DNA of 64,000 nucleotides from Bacteroidales bacterium (lineage in GTDB: Bacteria; Bacteroidota; Bacteroidia; Bacteroidales; UBA932). The notes beneath the pieces were generated by a model. It saw only the letters and a list, made by a program, of their open reading frames with translations. It was not told the origin of the DNA and did not search any database. The translations under genes were made by a program, and so were the position numbers. Below, piece by piece: positions 15,825 to 24,136 of this stretch (its first letter is position 1; the number at the start of each line of letters is the position of its first letter). Where the stretch lies: assembly GCA_017443465.1 (NCBI GenBank), contig JAFRXO010000019.1, positions 1-64,000 of the forward strand. The letters are read 5' to 3'.

Positions 15825-18098
15825 ATGTCTGAAGAACTGAATCTCGTTAAAGACCTTGCCGTCATCCTCATTGCGGCAGGAATATTCACACTGCTTTCGA
15901 AGGCGCTCAAGCAGCCCCTCATCCTGGGATATATAATCGCAGGTTTCGTGGTCGGGCCCCATCTGGGGCTTTTCCACCTGACCAGTCAGGAAACGGTGGA
16001 GCAGTGGTCCGAAATAGGTATCATCTTCCTGTTGTTCGCGCTCGGGCTCGAGTTCAGTTTCAAGAAACTCCTGAAGGTAGGATCGGGGGCGATGATCATG
16101 GCCGGCATCAAGTGTATCGGGATGTTCATGGTCGGAATGATCCTGGCCCAGATTATGGACTGGTCCCTTATGGAAGGGATTTTCCTGGGTGGCCTGCTTT
16201 CAATGTCCTCTACAACCATAATAATTAAAGCATATGGGGACATGGGGCTCAAGAACAAGCCATATGCCCCGCTTATCTTCGGCAGCCTGGTAGTGGAGGA
16301 CCTCATCGCGGTCCTCCTGATGGTGCTGCTGTCCACTCTTGCATCGACGGGACGCTTCGAAGGGATGAAGATGGCAATGGCCCTGGGCAAACTGGTGTTC
16401 TTCCTTGTCCTGTGGTTCCTGGTCGGCATTTTCCTCATCCCTACAATCCTCGATAAAGTCAGGAAAATCCTGAATGACGAGACTCTTCTGATCGTGGCCA
16501 TAGGCCTGTGTTTCGGAATGGTCATCATTGCCGAGTCTGTCGGATTCTCCTCCGCCCTGGGCGCCTTCGTCATGGGTTCTATCCTCGCAGAAACACTTGA
16601 GGGAGAGCGGATAGAGCATCTTCTGGGTAACATCAAGGATCTTTTCGGCGCAATATTCTTCGTCTCAGTAGGAATGATGGTCGACCCTGTCGTCATCGGA
16701 GCCCAGTGGTTCCCGATCCTGCTGATCACTGTGGTAGCCATGGCCGGTATCCTGTTCTTCTCCTCTACAGGAGCACTTCTTGCCGGAGCGGGATTCGACA
16801 CTGCCGTACATGCCGGTTTCACCCTCGCCCAGCTTGGGGAATTCGCATTCATCATCGCCGCCCTCGGCTGCTCGATGGGAGTGATGAGGGACTTCATATA
16901 CCCTGTGATCATTGCCGTGTCGGTTATTACCACATTCACTACGCCATATATGATAAAGGCTGCGGAACCTGTCATAAAATGGCTTCACAAGGTCCTTCCG
17001 AAGTCCTTCTTCGAGAAGGTCAATTCGACTTCGAATGACGATTTCAAGTCTCAGACGAGTGCGGAAAAGAGCGAATGGAAGTCCTATCTGAGCCTCGTTT
17101 TCTCAAGGATCGGTATCTACACCATCCTCTTGCTGGCTGTCTCCCTTGGAAGGAAGTACCTTCTCGGCGGCCTTCTGGAAAGCTGGTTCGGGAATTGGAG
17201 CGAAGACACCCGGAATCTCCTGTCCGTAATTGTCACCATAGTGATAATGATTCCGTTCATATATGCCCTCACGATGCGGAGCGCCTCTCTCAAGAAGGGC
17301 CAGTCCGCATTGATCCAGATGAGGCATTCGAACATGTGGCCTATCCTGTCGATAGACATCCTGAGGATGCTGATCGCTGCGGCATTCATCCTCGCCGTGA
17401 TTACTTCGCAGTACTCCCTGTCATGGATAGTCATAATCCTGATTGCGGCAGCTTTGGTGCTGTTCACCCTTTTGATCCAACGCACTCTCAGCGACCATTT
17501 CAAGATGGAGGACCTGTTCTTCGAGAACCTGAGTGCCAATGAAGAGAGGGAGAAGAAGCGGGCTCCGATTACCGCATCTGTCAGGGAAAATCTGGACAAA
17601 TACAATGTGCATATCGAGGCTGTAACCCTTTCTCCGGACTCTCAGTTCGTCGGGAAAGAGCTCAGGAGCCTGCCCTTCAGGAAAAAGGTGCAGGTCAATA
17701 TCATAAATATTTCAAGAGGCTCGCAGTCAATTGTAATACCCTCCGGAGACACGCCGGTTTACCCATATGATGTCCTTCTGGCCGTAGGAACGGAGCAGCA
17801 GCTTGACGAGTTCAGGGAAATAATGAAGGGAGAGGTAACGGACATCACCCCGGGCTACAAGGGCGAGGCCGGTGCGAAAGAGGAGAAGTTCGTTATCCGT
17901 CCCATCGTGGTCGACGACGCCTCGTTCATGAGCGGGAAGACCCTCAGGGAACTGAGCCTCAGGAGTCAGGGATGCATGGTCATATGCTTCCTCAGGAATG
18001 GTGAGATGATTACCAATCCATCGCCGGATGAGCCGTTGTTGAAAGATGACCTTGTCTGGGTTGCGGGTCTGGAGAGTTCTGTAGGGAAACTCGGTTAG
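15825..18098 (+). CDS. CPA2-family cation:proton antiporter with two C-terminal RCK_C (TrkA-C) domains
   Basis: The 757-residue inner-membrane protein begins with a KefB-type Na+/H+ exchanger core (about residues 10-390; GYIIAGFVVGPHLGLF, LLFALGLEFSFKKL, SMSSTTIIIKAYGDMG, VVEDLIAVLL). A charged linker is followed by four extra membrane segments (about 420-560), then two RCK_C-like beta-alpha domains (VGKELRSLPFRKKVQVNIINIS and SGKTLRELSLRSQGCMVICF). There is no RCK_N Rossmann domain, so gating would be by a ligand at the C domains rather than NAD(H). Role: K+ or Na+/H+ exchange and pH or osmotic balance. It starts 14 nt after the lyase gene. Confidence 0.88.
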   Translation: MSEELNLVKDLAVILIAAGIFTLLSKALKQPLILGYIIAGFVVGPHLGLFHLTSQETVEQWSEIGIIFLLFALGLEFSFKKLLKVGSGAMIMAGIKCIGMFMVGMILAQIMDWSLMEGIFLGGLLSMSSTTIIIKAYGDMGLKNKPYAPLIFGSLVVEDLIAVLLMVLLSTLASTGRFEGMKMAMALGKLVFFLVLWFLVGIFLIPTILDKVRKILNDETLLIVAIGLCFGMVIIAESVGFSSALGAFVMGSILAETLEGERIEHLLGNIKDLFGAIFFVSVGMMVDPVVIGAQWFPILLITVVAMAGILFFSSTGALLAGAGFDTAVHAGFTLAQLGEFAFIIAALGCSMGVMRDFIYPVIIAVSVITTFTTPYMIKAAEPVIKWLHKVLPKSFFEKVNSTSNDDFKSQTSAEKSEWKSYLSLVFSRIGIYTILLLAVSLGRKYLLGGLLESWFGNWSEDTRNLLSVIVTIVIMIPFIYALTMRSASLKKGQSALIQMRHSNMWPILSIDILRMLIAAAFILAVITSQYSLSWIVIILIAAALVLFTLLIQRTLSDHFKMEDLFFENLSANEEREKKRAPITASVRENLDKYNVHIEAVTLSPDSQFVGKELRSLPFRKKVQVNIINISRGSQSIVIPSGDTPVYPYDVLLAVGTEQQLDEFREIMKGEVTDITPGYKGEAGAKEEKFVIRPIVVDDASFMSGKTLRELSLRSQGCMVICFLRNGEMITNPSPDEPLLKDDLVWVAGLESSVGKLG

Positions 18099-18119
18099 TG
18101 ATCCGGACCCGTCGTGCCT

Positions 18120-18278
18120 TTATTCAGCCTCTTCGACGGGGGCGTCTTCTTCCATCCCATCTTCAGGGATTTCGCCATCGGTGGGCAGGCCGTTCAATGT
18201 GGCCTGTCCCTTGGTGTCCTTGATGGGAGGGGTGACTATGACTACTTTGGATGAGGATTTGGGAGTCTGCTTTTTCAT
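18120..18278 (-). CDS. Small acidic-tailed protein, 52 residues, unknown
   Basis: ATG 18278 sits in CATATG, 14 nt downstream of the stop of the one-TM protein gene. The product begins MKKQTPKSSSKVVIVTPPIK and ends with a run of acidic residues (EDGMEEDAPVEEAE). There is no signal peptide or membrane segment. A longer frame from 18380 overlaps the upstream gene and is unlikely. It probably shares a transcript with 18292-18948. No family recognised. Confidence 0.55.
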   Translation of the reverse strand: MKKQTPKSSSKVVIVTPPIKDTKGQATLNGLPTDGEIPEDGMEEDAPVEEAE

Positions 18279-18291
18279 ATGCTCAGGTTTA

Positions 18292-18948
18292 TTATCTTTC
18301 AAGATAAAGGCCGATGGCATCGATGGCATCCTGGATGCCGTCCATATCAATGTACTGGGCAGGATCGGCCTGTGATGCAATTGCTTCGATCGCGTAATGC
18401 CCGAGATTGGTCTTGAGGAATTCCCTCATCCGGATGTATCCGTCGGAAACTATCTTCCTGACGTTCTTCTCATTGACCGTAACGCTGAACTGTTCGTTGC
18501 GGGCATCGATGTGATGGTTGAGATTCTGGGCTCCGCTGGTGCAGCAGTCATATGCCCGGATGATTTTCATCGAGAGAGGATTGTCTCCGATCTTCTGGAA
18601 AAGGGAAGACATCTTCAGCAGCTCCAGGGCATCGTGGCTGACAGTGACGGATGCGTCCGAAAGCAGGATTGCGCTGTGATAGACCACGGAATCGGACGGG
18701 CACTGGTCCAGATCCTGGAGATGCTCCATGAAATACTGTGCGGAGGCTTGTTCCTGCTTCAGGTAATCCAACATGATGGATATGTCTTCGGCATTAGTCG
18801 ACAGTTCCGAGCGGATCAGTTCCAGGGCAGAACGCACGTTTTTCTTGTCCTGGGCCCGGTTGATGATCCCCTGGATGGAAAAAGTGATGACTATACCCAG
18901 GATGACCGAGAGGACGTTGAGGAAGAAATTGGTTGCGGATTCTTTCAT
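18292..18948 (-). CDS. Single-pass membrane protein of unknown function (intact paralogue)
   Basis: The 218-residue product starts MKESATNFFLNVLSVILGIV, with one membrane helix at residues 8-30, then a mostly helical soluble part (RSALELIRSELSTNAEDISI, LKQEQASAQYFMEHL, NPLSMKIIRAYDCC) and a C-terminal region (KIVSDGYIRMREFLKTNLGH) missing from the copy at 7890-8393. One short TM helix followed by an N-rich helix-E-L-x-x-N pattern resembles DUF6090-type Bacteroidetes proteins, but I cannot confirm the family. It is divergent to the esterase gene, the same arrangement that can be reconstructed at 7.9-9.1 kb. Confidence 0.65.
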   Translation of the reverse strand: MKESATNFFLNVLSVILGIVITFSIQGIINRAQDKKNVRSALELIRSELSTNAEDISIMLDYLKQEQASAQYFMEHLQDLDQCPSDSVVYHSAILLSDASVTVSHDALELLKMSSLFQKIGDNPLSMKIIRAYDCCTSGAQNLNHHIDARNEQFSVTVNEKNVRKIVSDGYIRMREFLKTNLGHYAIEAIASQADPAQYIDMDGIQDAIDAIGLYLER

Positions 18949-19006
18949 GCCGTAGGTAAAGGTAGGTCATTATTGGCAAATAATCAAATCTTCCGGAAAT
19001 ATTGCC

Positions 19007-19014
19007 TAAATTTG
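19007..19014 (+). promoter_or_regulatory. Putative -7 box (TAAATTTG) before the esterase gene
   Basis: An exact TAnnTTTG lies 20 bp before ATG 19035. No convincing -33 element; assigned from position. Confidence 0.4.
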
Positions 19015-19034
19015 TTTTCAATGAATTACGACAT

Positions 19035-20465
19035 ATGTTCCGAATGAAACGACTGTTATTATCCCTTTTGGCGGTCTTGTGCATAACCGCCTCTTCCGCC
19101 CAGGAGAAGAAGGTCAAGGTTGCCTGCGTCGGCAACAGCATTACCTACGGCGCCTACATAGAAGACCGGGAGCACAACAATTATCCCGCCCAGCTGCAGC
19201 GTTATCTGGGCGACGGCTACGAGGTTAGGAATTTCGGGGTGAACGGGGCTACTGCGCTTCGCCGGGGAGACAAACCATATGATGGCCTCAAGGCATATGG
19301 GGAATCGATATCATTCCAGCCGGACATAGTCTTTATCAAGCTCGGCACCAATGACACAAAGCCGTGGAATTGGAAATACAAGGATGAATACATGGACGAT
19401 TACCAGGCCTTGATCGATTCTTACCGTCAGCTGGACTCGCGCCCAAGGATCATCCTTCTCACTCCGGTACGCTGTTTCCTTCCTGAAGATGGCAAGACGA
19501 TAAGCCCCAAGACCATTGAGACCGAGGTGCGTCCGGCGGTCGAGGCCCTGGCCTTCAGGAACGGCCTTGACATAATCAACATGTTCAACCTGTTCGGGGA
19601 CACCTGGAATTCAGCCATAATGCCGGACAAGCTCCATCCTTCCGCTTACGGAGCAGGCAGCATGGCTTTGAAGATCTATAACCACCTGATGTTGAAGACG
19701 GAAGGTTCTGCCTCATCCTTAGCGCAGCCTTTTTATAAAAGAGGGGCCGAGGTCTTCAATTTCCATGGTTATACCGGTTACAACTTCGTCAGTGACGGGG
19801 TCCAGTGCAAGGTAGTTGAACCGAAGGTGGTTGCGGAGGGGAAGCCCTGGATATGGCGTGCGCGCTTCTGGGAGCATGAACCCCAGACTGACATAGAACT
19901 CCTTGAGCACGGCTATCATTTAGTTTACTGCGATGTGGCCGACCTGTTCGGGGCCCCGGAAGCAGTGAAGCGCTGGGACAGGTTCTACAAGCATATGCGT
20001 GAGGCAGGGTTCAGCAAGAAGGTGGCATTGGAGGGCCTTAGCCGGGGAGGACTGATCATATATAACTGGGCCGCCAAGAATCCAAAGAAGGTTGCATGCA
20101 TATATGCCGATGCTCCGGTGATGGATTTCATGCAGTGGCCCATAAGCACCGGTTCGGAGAGCAATATCCAAAACCTTCTGAAAGCATATGGTTTTTCCGA
20201 TGTTGAAGAGGCCGCGAAATGGAAAGGTAACCCGGTTGACCATGCCCGAGTGATGGCAAAGGCTAAAATACCAATCCTCCATGTGGTAGGTGATGCTGAC
20301 GAAGCGGTCTTGTACGAGAAGAATACGAAGGTGTTCGAGCAGGAGATGAAGCGTCTCGGCGCTCCGATAAAGGTAATACACAAGCCTGCCACCGGGCATC
20401 ATCCCCATTCGCTCAACAATCCCCAGCCTATAGTGGATTTCATCCTCCAGGCAATGAATCAATAA
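19035..20465 (+). CDS. Two-domain esterase: SGNH/GDSL hydrolase fused to an alpha/beta hydrolase
   Basis: Counting from MKRLLL (ATG 19044; ATG 19035 in CATATG is three codons upstream), a signal peptide (1-20) is followed by an SGNH domain: VGNSIT with Ser32, GVNGAT, GTND at 101-104, and DKLHPS with Asp195/His198. From about residue 235 a second, alpha/beta hydrolase domain has GLSRGG with Ser333, GDADEAV as probable acid site (417-419), and GHHPHS with the probable catalytic His (452 or 453). Both active sites appear complete. Two esterases in one chain suggest attack on acetylated or feruloylated glycans. GH5 follows 14 nt later in the same operon. The last 67 bp are duplicated at 9034-9100. 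Confidence 0.85.
   Translation: MFRMKRLLLSLLAVLCITASSAQEKKVKVACVGNSITYGAYIEDREHNNYPAQLQRYLGDGYEVRNFGVNGATALRRGDKPYDGLKAYGESISFQPDIVFIKLGTNDTKPWNWKYKDEYMDDYQALIDSYRQLDSRPRIILLTPVRCFLPEDGKTISPKTIETEVRPAVEALAFRNGLDIINMFNLFGDTWNSAIMPDKLHPSAYGAGSMALKIYNHLMLKTEGSASSLAQPFYKRGAEVFNFHGYTGYNFVSDGVQCKVVEPKVVAEGKPWIWRARFWEHEPQTDIELLEHGYHLVYCDVADLFGAPEAVKRWDRFYKHMREAGFSKKVALEGLSRGGLIIYNWAAKNPKKVACIYADAPVMDFMQWPISTGSESNIQNLLKAYGFSDVEEAAKWKGNPVDHARVMAKAKIPILHVVGDADEAVLYEKNTKVFEQEMKRLGAPIKVIHKPATGHHPHSLNNPQPIVDFILQAMNQ
20397..20463. repeat. 67-bp repeat, intact copy in the esterase gene
   Basis: Identical at 66 of 67 positions to 9034-9100. This copy is in its natural context at the 3' end of the esterase gene and is the source by inference. 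Confidence 0.9.
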
Positions 20466-20479
20466 CTTTATCCATGCAT

Positions 20480-21691
20480 ATGAAAAAATTTTTCCCCGCA
20501 TTGATCCTGGTGCTTGCCGTAGCGTGCAGCCAGCCAAAAACATATGTCACCATTGACGGCCCGACGTTGGTCGGGACGGATGGGAAGCCATTCCTCATCA
20601 AGGGAACCAACCTGGGCAACTGGCTCAATCCCGAGGGATACATGTTCGGTTTCGGCCGGACCAATTCGCAGCGCCTTATCCACGAGATGCTCTGTGAACT
20701 CGTCGGTCCCTATGAAGCCGCAAAATTCTGGAATGAATTCAAAGACAATTATATAACGGAGGAAGACATCGCTTTCATCGCCTCGACCGGTGCCAACACT
20801 ATCCGCCTGCCTTTCCATTATAAGCTCTTTACGGAAGAAGATTATATGGGGATGAATTCTTCGCAGGAGGGCTTCCGGCGCATTGATGATGCGGTGTCAT
20901 GGTGCCGGAAATACGGCTTGTACCTGATCCTGGATATGCACGACGCTCCCGGTGGCCAGACAGGTGACAATATCGACGACAGCTATGGTTATCCCTGGCT
21001 CTTCGAAGATGAATCAGCACAGAGGCAGTTTTGCGATATATGGAAGAAGATCGCCTCTCACTACAAGGACGAGCCAGTCATCCTGGGCTATGAACTGATC
21101 AACGAACCGATCGCTCCGTATTTCCCGAATGTCAAGGAACTGAATGCCAAGCTCGAACCGGTTCACAAGATGGCTGTTTCTGCGATCCGCGAGGTGGACC
21201 GCAACCATATCATCCTGCTCGGTGGTGCCCAGTGGAACGGTCATTTCGAGCCTTTTACCGACTGGACATATGATGATAAGATCATGTACACATGCCATCG
21301 GTATGGCGGAGGTACTGATGCGGCCGCGATCCGCTCTTTCATAGAATTCCGTGACAAGACGAATCTTCCTATGTACATGGGCGAAATCGGTCACGGTTCT
21401 GACCAGTGGCAAGAGGAGTTCTGCAAGACTATGGAGGAAAACAACATAGGCTGGACCTTCTGGCCTTACAAGAAGATCTCTGGTTCTTGCATGGTCGCCT
21501 ACCATGCTCCTCAGGAATGGAGGGCGGTCCGCCGTTTCTCCGAAGCTCCCCGCAGCACTTTCAAGGAGATAAGGGAGGCCATGCCGGACAGGGATTCTGT
21601 CAGGACGGCCCTTTCCGGCCTGATCCAGTCGGTACGTTTCTCCAACTGTGAGCCTCAGGAGGGCTATATCCGCTCCATCCGCCTGAAGTAG
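20480..21691 (+). CDS. GH5-family glycoside hydrolase (cellulase superfamily), lipoprotein
   Basis: Starting at ATG 20480 (CATATG), the 403-residue protein has a lipobox (AVAC, Cys16) and a complete TIM barrel. Features are FLIKGTNLGNWLNPEG, TGANTIRLPFHY, LYLILDMHDAPGG, GYELINEP with acid/base Glu199, and YMGEIGHG with nucleophile Glu292. The Trp-rich end (IGWTFWPYKK) closes the barrel. GH5 covers beta-glucanases, mannanases and xylanases; the subfamily is not readable by eye. It is the last gene of the esterase operon, which fits deacetylation followed by backbone cleavage at the cell surface. Confidence 0.9.
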   Translation: MKKFFPALILVLAVACSQPKTYVTIDGPTLVGTDGKPFLIKGTNLGNWLNPEGYMFGFGRTNSQRLIHEMLCELVGPYEAAKFWNEFKDNYITEEDIAFIASTGANTIRLPFHYKLFTEEDYMGMNSSQEGFRRIDDAVSWCRKYGLYLILDMHDAPGGQTGDNIDDSYGYPWLFEDESAQRQFCDIWKKIASHYKDEPVILGYELINEPIAPYFPNVKELNAKLEPVHKMAVSAIREVDRNHIILLGGAQWNGHFEPFTDWTYDDKIMYTCHRYGGGTDAAAIRSFIEFRDKTNLPMYMGEIGHGSDQWQEEFCKTMEENNIGWTFWPYKKISGSCMVAYHAPQEWRAVRRFSEAPRSTFKEIREAMPDRDSVRTALSGLIQSVRFSNCEPQEGYIRSIRLK

Positions 21692-21706
21692 GATTTTCTG
21701 AATTCC

Positions 21707-23026
21707 TCAGAAGTTCAGCTGGTTCCCCCTGTAGAAGTCCAGGAGTTTCGCGGAATACAGGTACTCGTAGCGGGAGCGTGAGAGGTCGGACTCGGCCTTG
21801 AGCCAGTTGTCGCGGGCCTCATTGAACTCTGTTATGTTGGCCTTGCCGTTCTCATATTTCGCGAGCACCAGGTCGAATGATTCCTTGGCGCTGTCCTGGG
21901 CGTCAACGCTCGAGCGGTACTTCTCGGCCGCGGCTACGGCATTGTAGTAGGCCTGCTGGATCTCCTTGTACAAAGTCTTTTTGGTGTTGTCCAGCTGAAG
22001 CATCTGGTAGGTGCGTGAAAGCTCGGCTGAACGTACCTGGTTCCGTGTCTGGAATCCGGTGAAGATAGGGATGCTCAATGAAATTCCGAGGTATTGGCTG
22101 AAATTGTGCTTTATCTGGTTAAAAAATGAGTCTGAAGGAGCGCTGCTCATTGTGTAGAAGTTGGTTCCGACTCCTCCGCTGGCGCTCAGGGAAGGCATGT
22201 ATGCGCCCTTGGCCCCTTTAATCGTGAACTCCGTGGCGTCCAGCCTGAACTGCTCGGCCTTGATGGATGGCTTGATGTCAATGGCCTGGGCATATATATC
22301 CTCAGGATTGCCCAGGAGTATCCCGTCGACGGGAACGTCCGGCCTGACAACGGAGAATCCTTCTGGAGAAGGCAGTTCCAGGAGCTGGGACAGGTCGAGG
22401 ATGGAGAGGTTGAGGTTGTTCCTGGCCTGGGTGGCGGAGAGACGGCTTTGTCCGAGGGTCGCTTTCTGCTGGGCGAGCTGTGCAGGAGAAGCCTTCCCGT
22501 TCTCAAGCATCGCAGAAAGCCGCTCTGCCTGGAGGGAATCTATAACCACCTGGTTCTGGGCTACGTCCAGGATTTCCATATTATAGAGGATCTGGACATA
22601 TGCCTGGGCGACGGCTACGCTTATGTCTTCTTTCGCTTTCTCAAGGTCGGCTGTGACGGCTTTGAGGTTGAGTTCTCCTTCCTTGATGCTGTTACCTATC
22701 CTGAGGCCCTGGAAGACCGGCACTGAGGCGCCGAGGGATAAGCCGGTGCTGGTGGTGTTGGTGTTCGAATAGGTATTGTCGGCGGTCAGACCGCGGCCGA
22801 AGGAGAAGTTTTCGCTGGCGCTTCCGCTGACCTGCGGAAGGCGGCTGCCCTTGGCGGTTTCCAGCTGGATTTCCTGCTGTTTTACCTGCAGGTCTCTCTG
22901 CTGGAGGGTGATGTTGTGGTCCTGGGCGTAACGTATGCACTGCTCCAGGGTCCAGGGGCTGCCGGGATTCTGGCCGGAGGCTGTCCCGGCCAGGAAAACG
23001 GTCATTATCAATATATATCTTTTCAT
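21707..23026 (-). CDS. TolC-family outer membrane efflux protein
   Basis: The 439-residue protein has a signal peptide (ending TASGQ) and two internally similar halves of long coiled helices. The start is WTLEQCIRYAQDHNITLQQ, the second half includes IKPSIKAEQFRLDATEFTIK, and both halves carry membrane-strand segments (GLSLGASVPVFQG; GISLSIPIFTGFQ). It is the outer-membrane duct of the tripartite exporter encoded upstream; its ATG shares one base with the stop of the adaptor gene (TAATG), showing translational coupling. Confidence 0.92.
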   Translation of the reverse strand: MKRYILIMTVFLAGTASGQNPGSPWTLEQCIRYAQDHNITLQQRDLQVKQQEIQLETAKGSRLPQVSGSASENFSFGRGLTADNTYSNTNTTSTGLSLGASVPVFQGLRIGNSIKEGELNLKAVTADLEKAKEDISVAVAQAYVQILYNMEILDVAQNQVVIDSLQAERLSAMLENGKASPAQLAQQKATLGQSRLSATQARNNLNLSILDLSQLLELPSPEGFSVVRPDVPVDGILLGNPEDIYAQAIDIKPSIKAEQFRLDATEFTIKGAKGAYMPSLSASGGVGTNFYTMSSAPSDSFFNQIKHNFSQYLGISLSIPIFTGFQTRNQVRSAELSRTYQMLQLDNTKKTLYKEIQQAYYNAVAAAEKYRSSVDAQDSAKESFDLVLAKYENGKANITEFNEARDNWLKAESDLSRSRYEYLYSAKLLDFYRGNQLNF

Positions 23027-24120
23027 TATTTCTTCTCGATTATCTGGTTTCCGCGCACTTTGTCTCCTTCCTTGATGCCTGACTTGATCTCGATGTTGAT
23101 TCCGTCGGATAGTCCGATCACCACGGGGGTCCTTTCATATTTGTTTTCGCCCTTTACCAGGTAGACAAAAGTCGAATCGTTCTCGAAGTTTATGGCGCTT
23201 TCGGGGATGGACAGGACGCCCTCGGCTCCCTCGAGGCGTATTTCTGCGTTGGCGCTGTAGCCGGAACGGACGGTGATGCTGTCGGGCACTGAGACCGCGG
23301 CTTTGATCTCGAATTCGTTAGTTCCGTTCTTCTCCTGGGCTTTCGGGGAGATGAACTCCATTATGGCATCCAGCTTGACATCTTTCAGGGCGCCTACGGT
23401 TATGGTCATGGGGAATCCTTCCTTGACCCTTCCCACTTCTGTTTCGTCGATGAATCCGTCAAAAATCAGGTCGCCCATGTTCGCGACTGTGGCGATGGTG
23501 GTACCGTCATTGAAAGTGTTGCTCTGCGTGACAGAGTTTCCGACCTTGACCGGGATGTCCAGGATCAGTCCCGAGATGGTGGAGCGGATCAGTGTGGAGC
23601 TGGATTTGGCATTGCTCTTCGAGACTCCGTCGCGGACTACTTCGAGGCTCTCCGTGGCTGCGTTCTTTTCTTCCTTCGCCTGGGCGAGGGCCTGCATTAC
23701 CTGGTCATATTCTTCAGCGCTGACGAGATTCTTGTCGTACAGCGCCTTTTCCCGGTCGTAATTGGTCTGGGCTTGCTTGAGATTGATCTCGGCAAGACGC
23801 AGGCGGGATTGTGCGGAGCTGAGGGAGTTCATCTCTGGAATGACCTTCACCTTGGCGATGATCTCTCCCTCGGAAACCTTTTCTCCGGCCTCTTTGTAGA
23901 GCTCGGAGATGATGCCGCTTATCTGGGGCTTGATGTTGACTTCGTCGCGCGGGATGATCTTTCCCGTCACTACGGATGTCTTGAAAATGTCCTTGACAGT
24001 GGCTTCAAGCTGTTCGTACTTGACTTCTTTCGGCCTTGAATTCTTCCACAGGACTACGAAGGTCCCGATGAATAACAGGGCGACCAGCGCCAGGACAATG
24101 TACTTCAGGTTCTTTTTCAT
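23026..24120 (-). CDS. Periplasmic adaptor (MacA/HlyD-type membrane fusion protein)
   Basis: The protein starts with a membrane anchor (KYIVLALVALLFIGTFVVLW), then a lipoyl half-motif (KIIPRDEVNIKPQISGIISE), an alpha hairpin (LRLAEINLKQAQTNYDREKA to ATESLEVVRDGV), the second lipoyl half (STISGLILDIPVKVGNSVTQ) and beta-barrel domains. I prefer ATG 24120 (CATATG, MKKNLKY, 364 residues). ATG 24144 overlaps the permease stop by 8 nt and would add eight residues; coupling could favour it. It joins the ABC permeases to the TolC protein. Confidence 0.9.
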   Translation of the reverse strand: MKKNLKYIVLALVALLFIGTFVVLWKNSRPKEVKYEQLEATVKDIFKTSVVTGKIIPRDEVNIKPQISGIISELYKEAGEKVSEGEIIAKVKVIPEMNSLSSAQSRLRLAEINLKQAQTNYDREKALYDKNLVSAEEYDQVMQALAQAKEEKNAATESLEVVRDGVSKSNAKSSSTLIRSTISGLILDIPVKVGNSVTQSNTFNDGTTIATVANMGDLIFDGFIDETEVGRVKEGFPMTITVGALKDVKLDAIMEFISPKAQEKNGTNEFEIKAAVSVPDSITVRSGYSANAEIRLEGAEGVLSIPESAINFENDSTFVYLVKGENKYERTPVVIGLSDGINIEIKSGIKEGDKVRGNQIIEKK

Positions 24121-24136
24121 ATGTTTTTTGTTTTTA

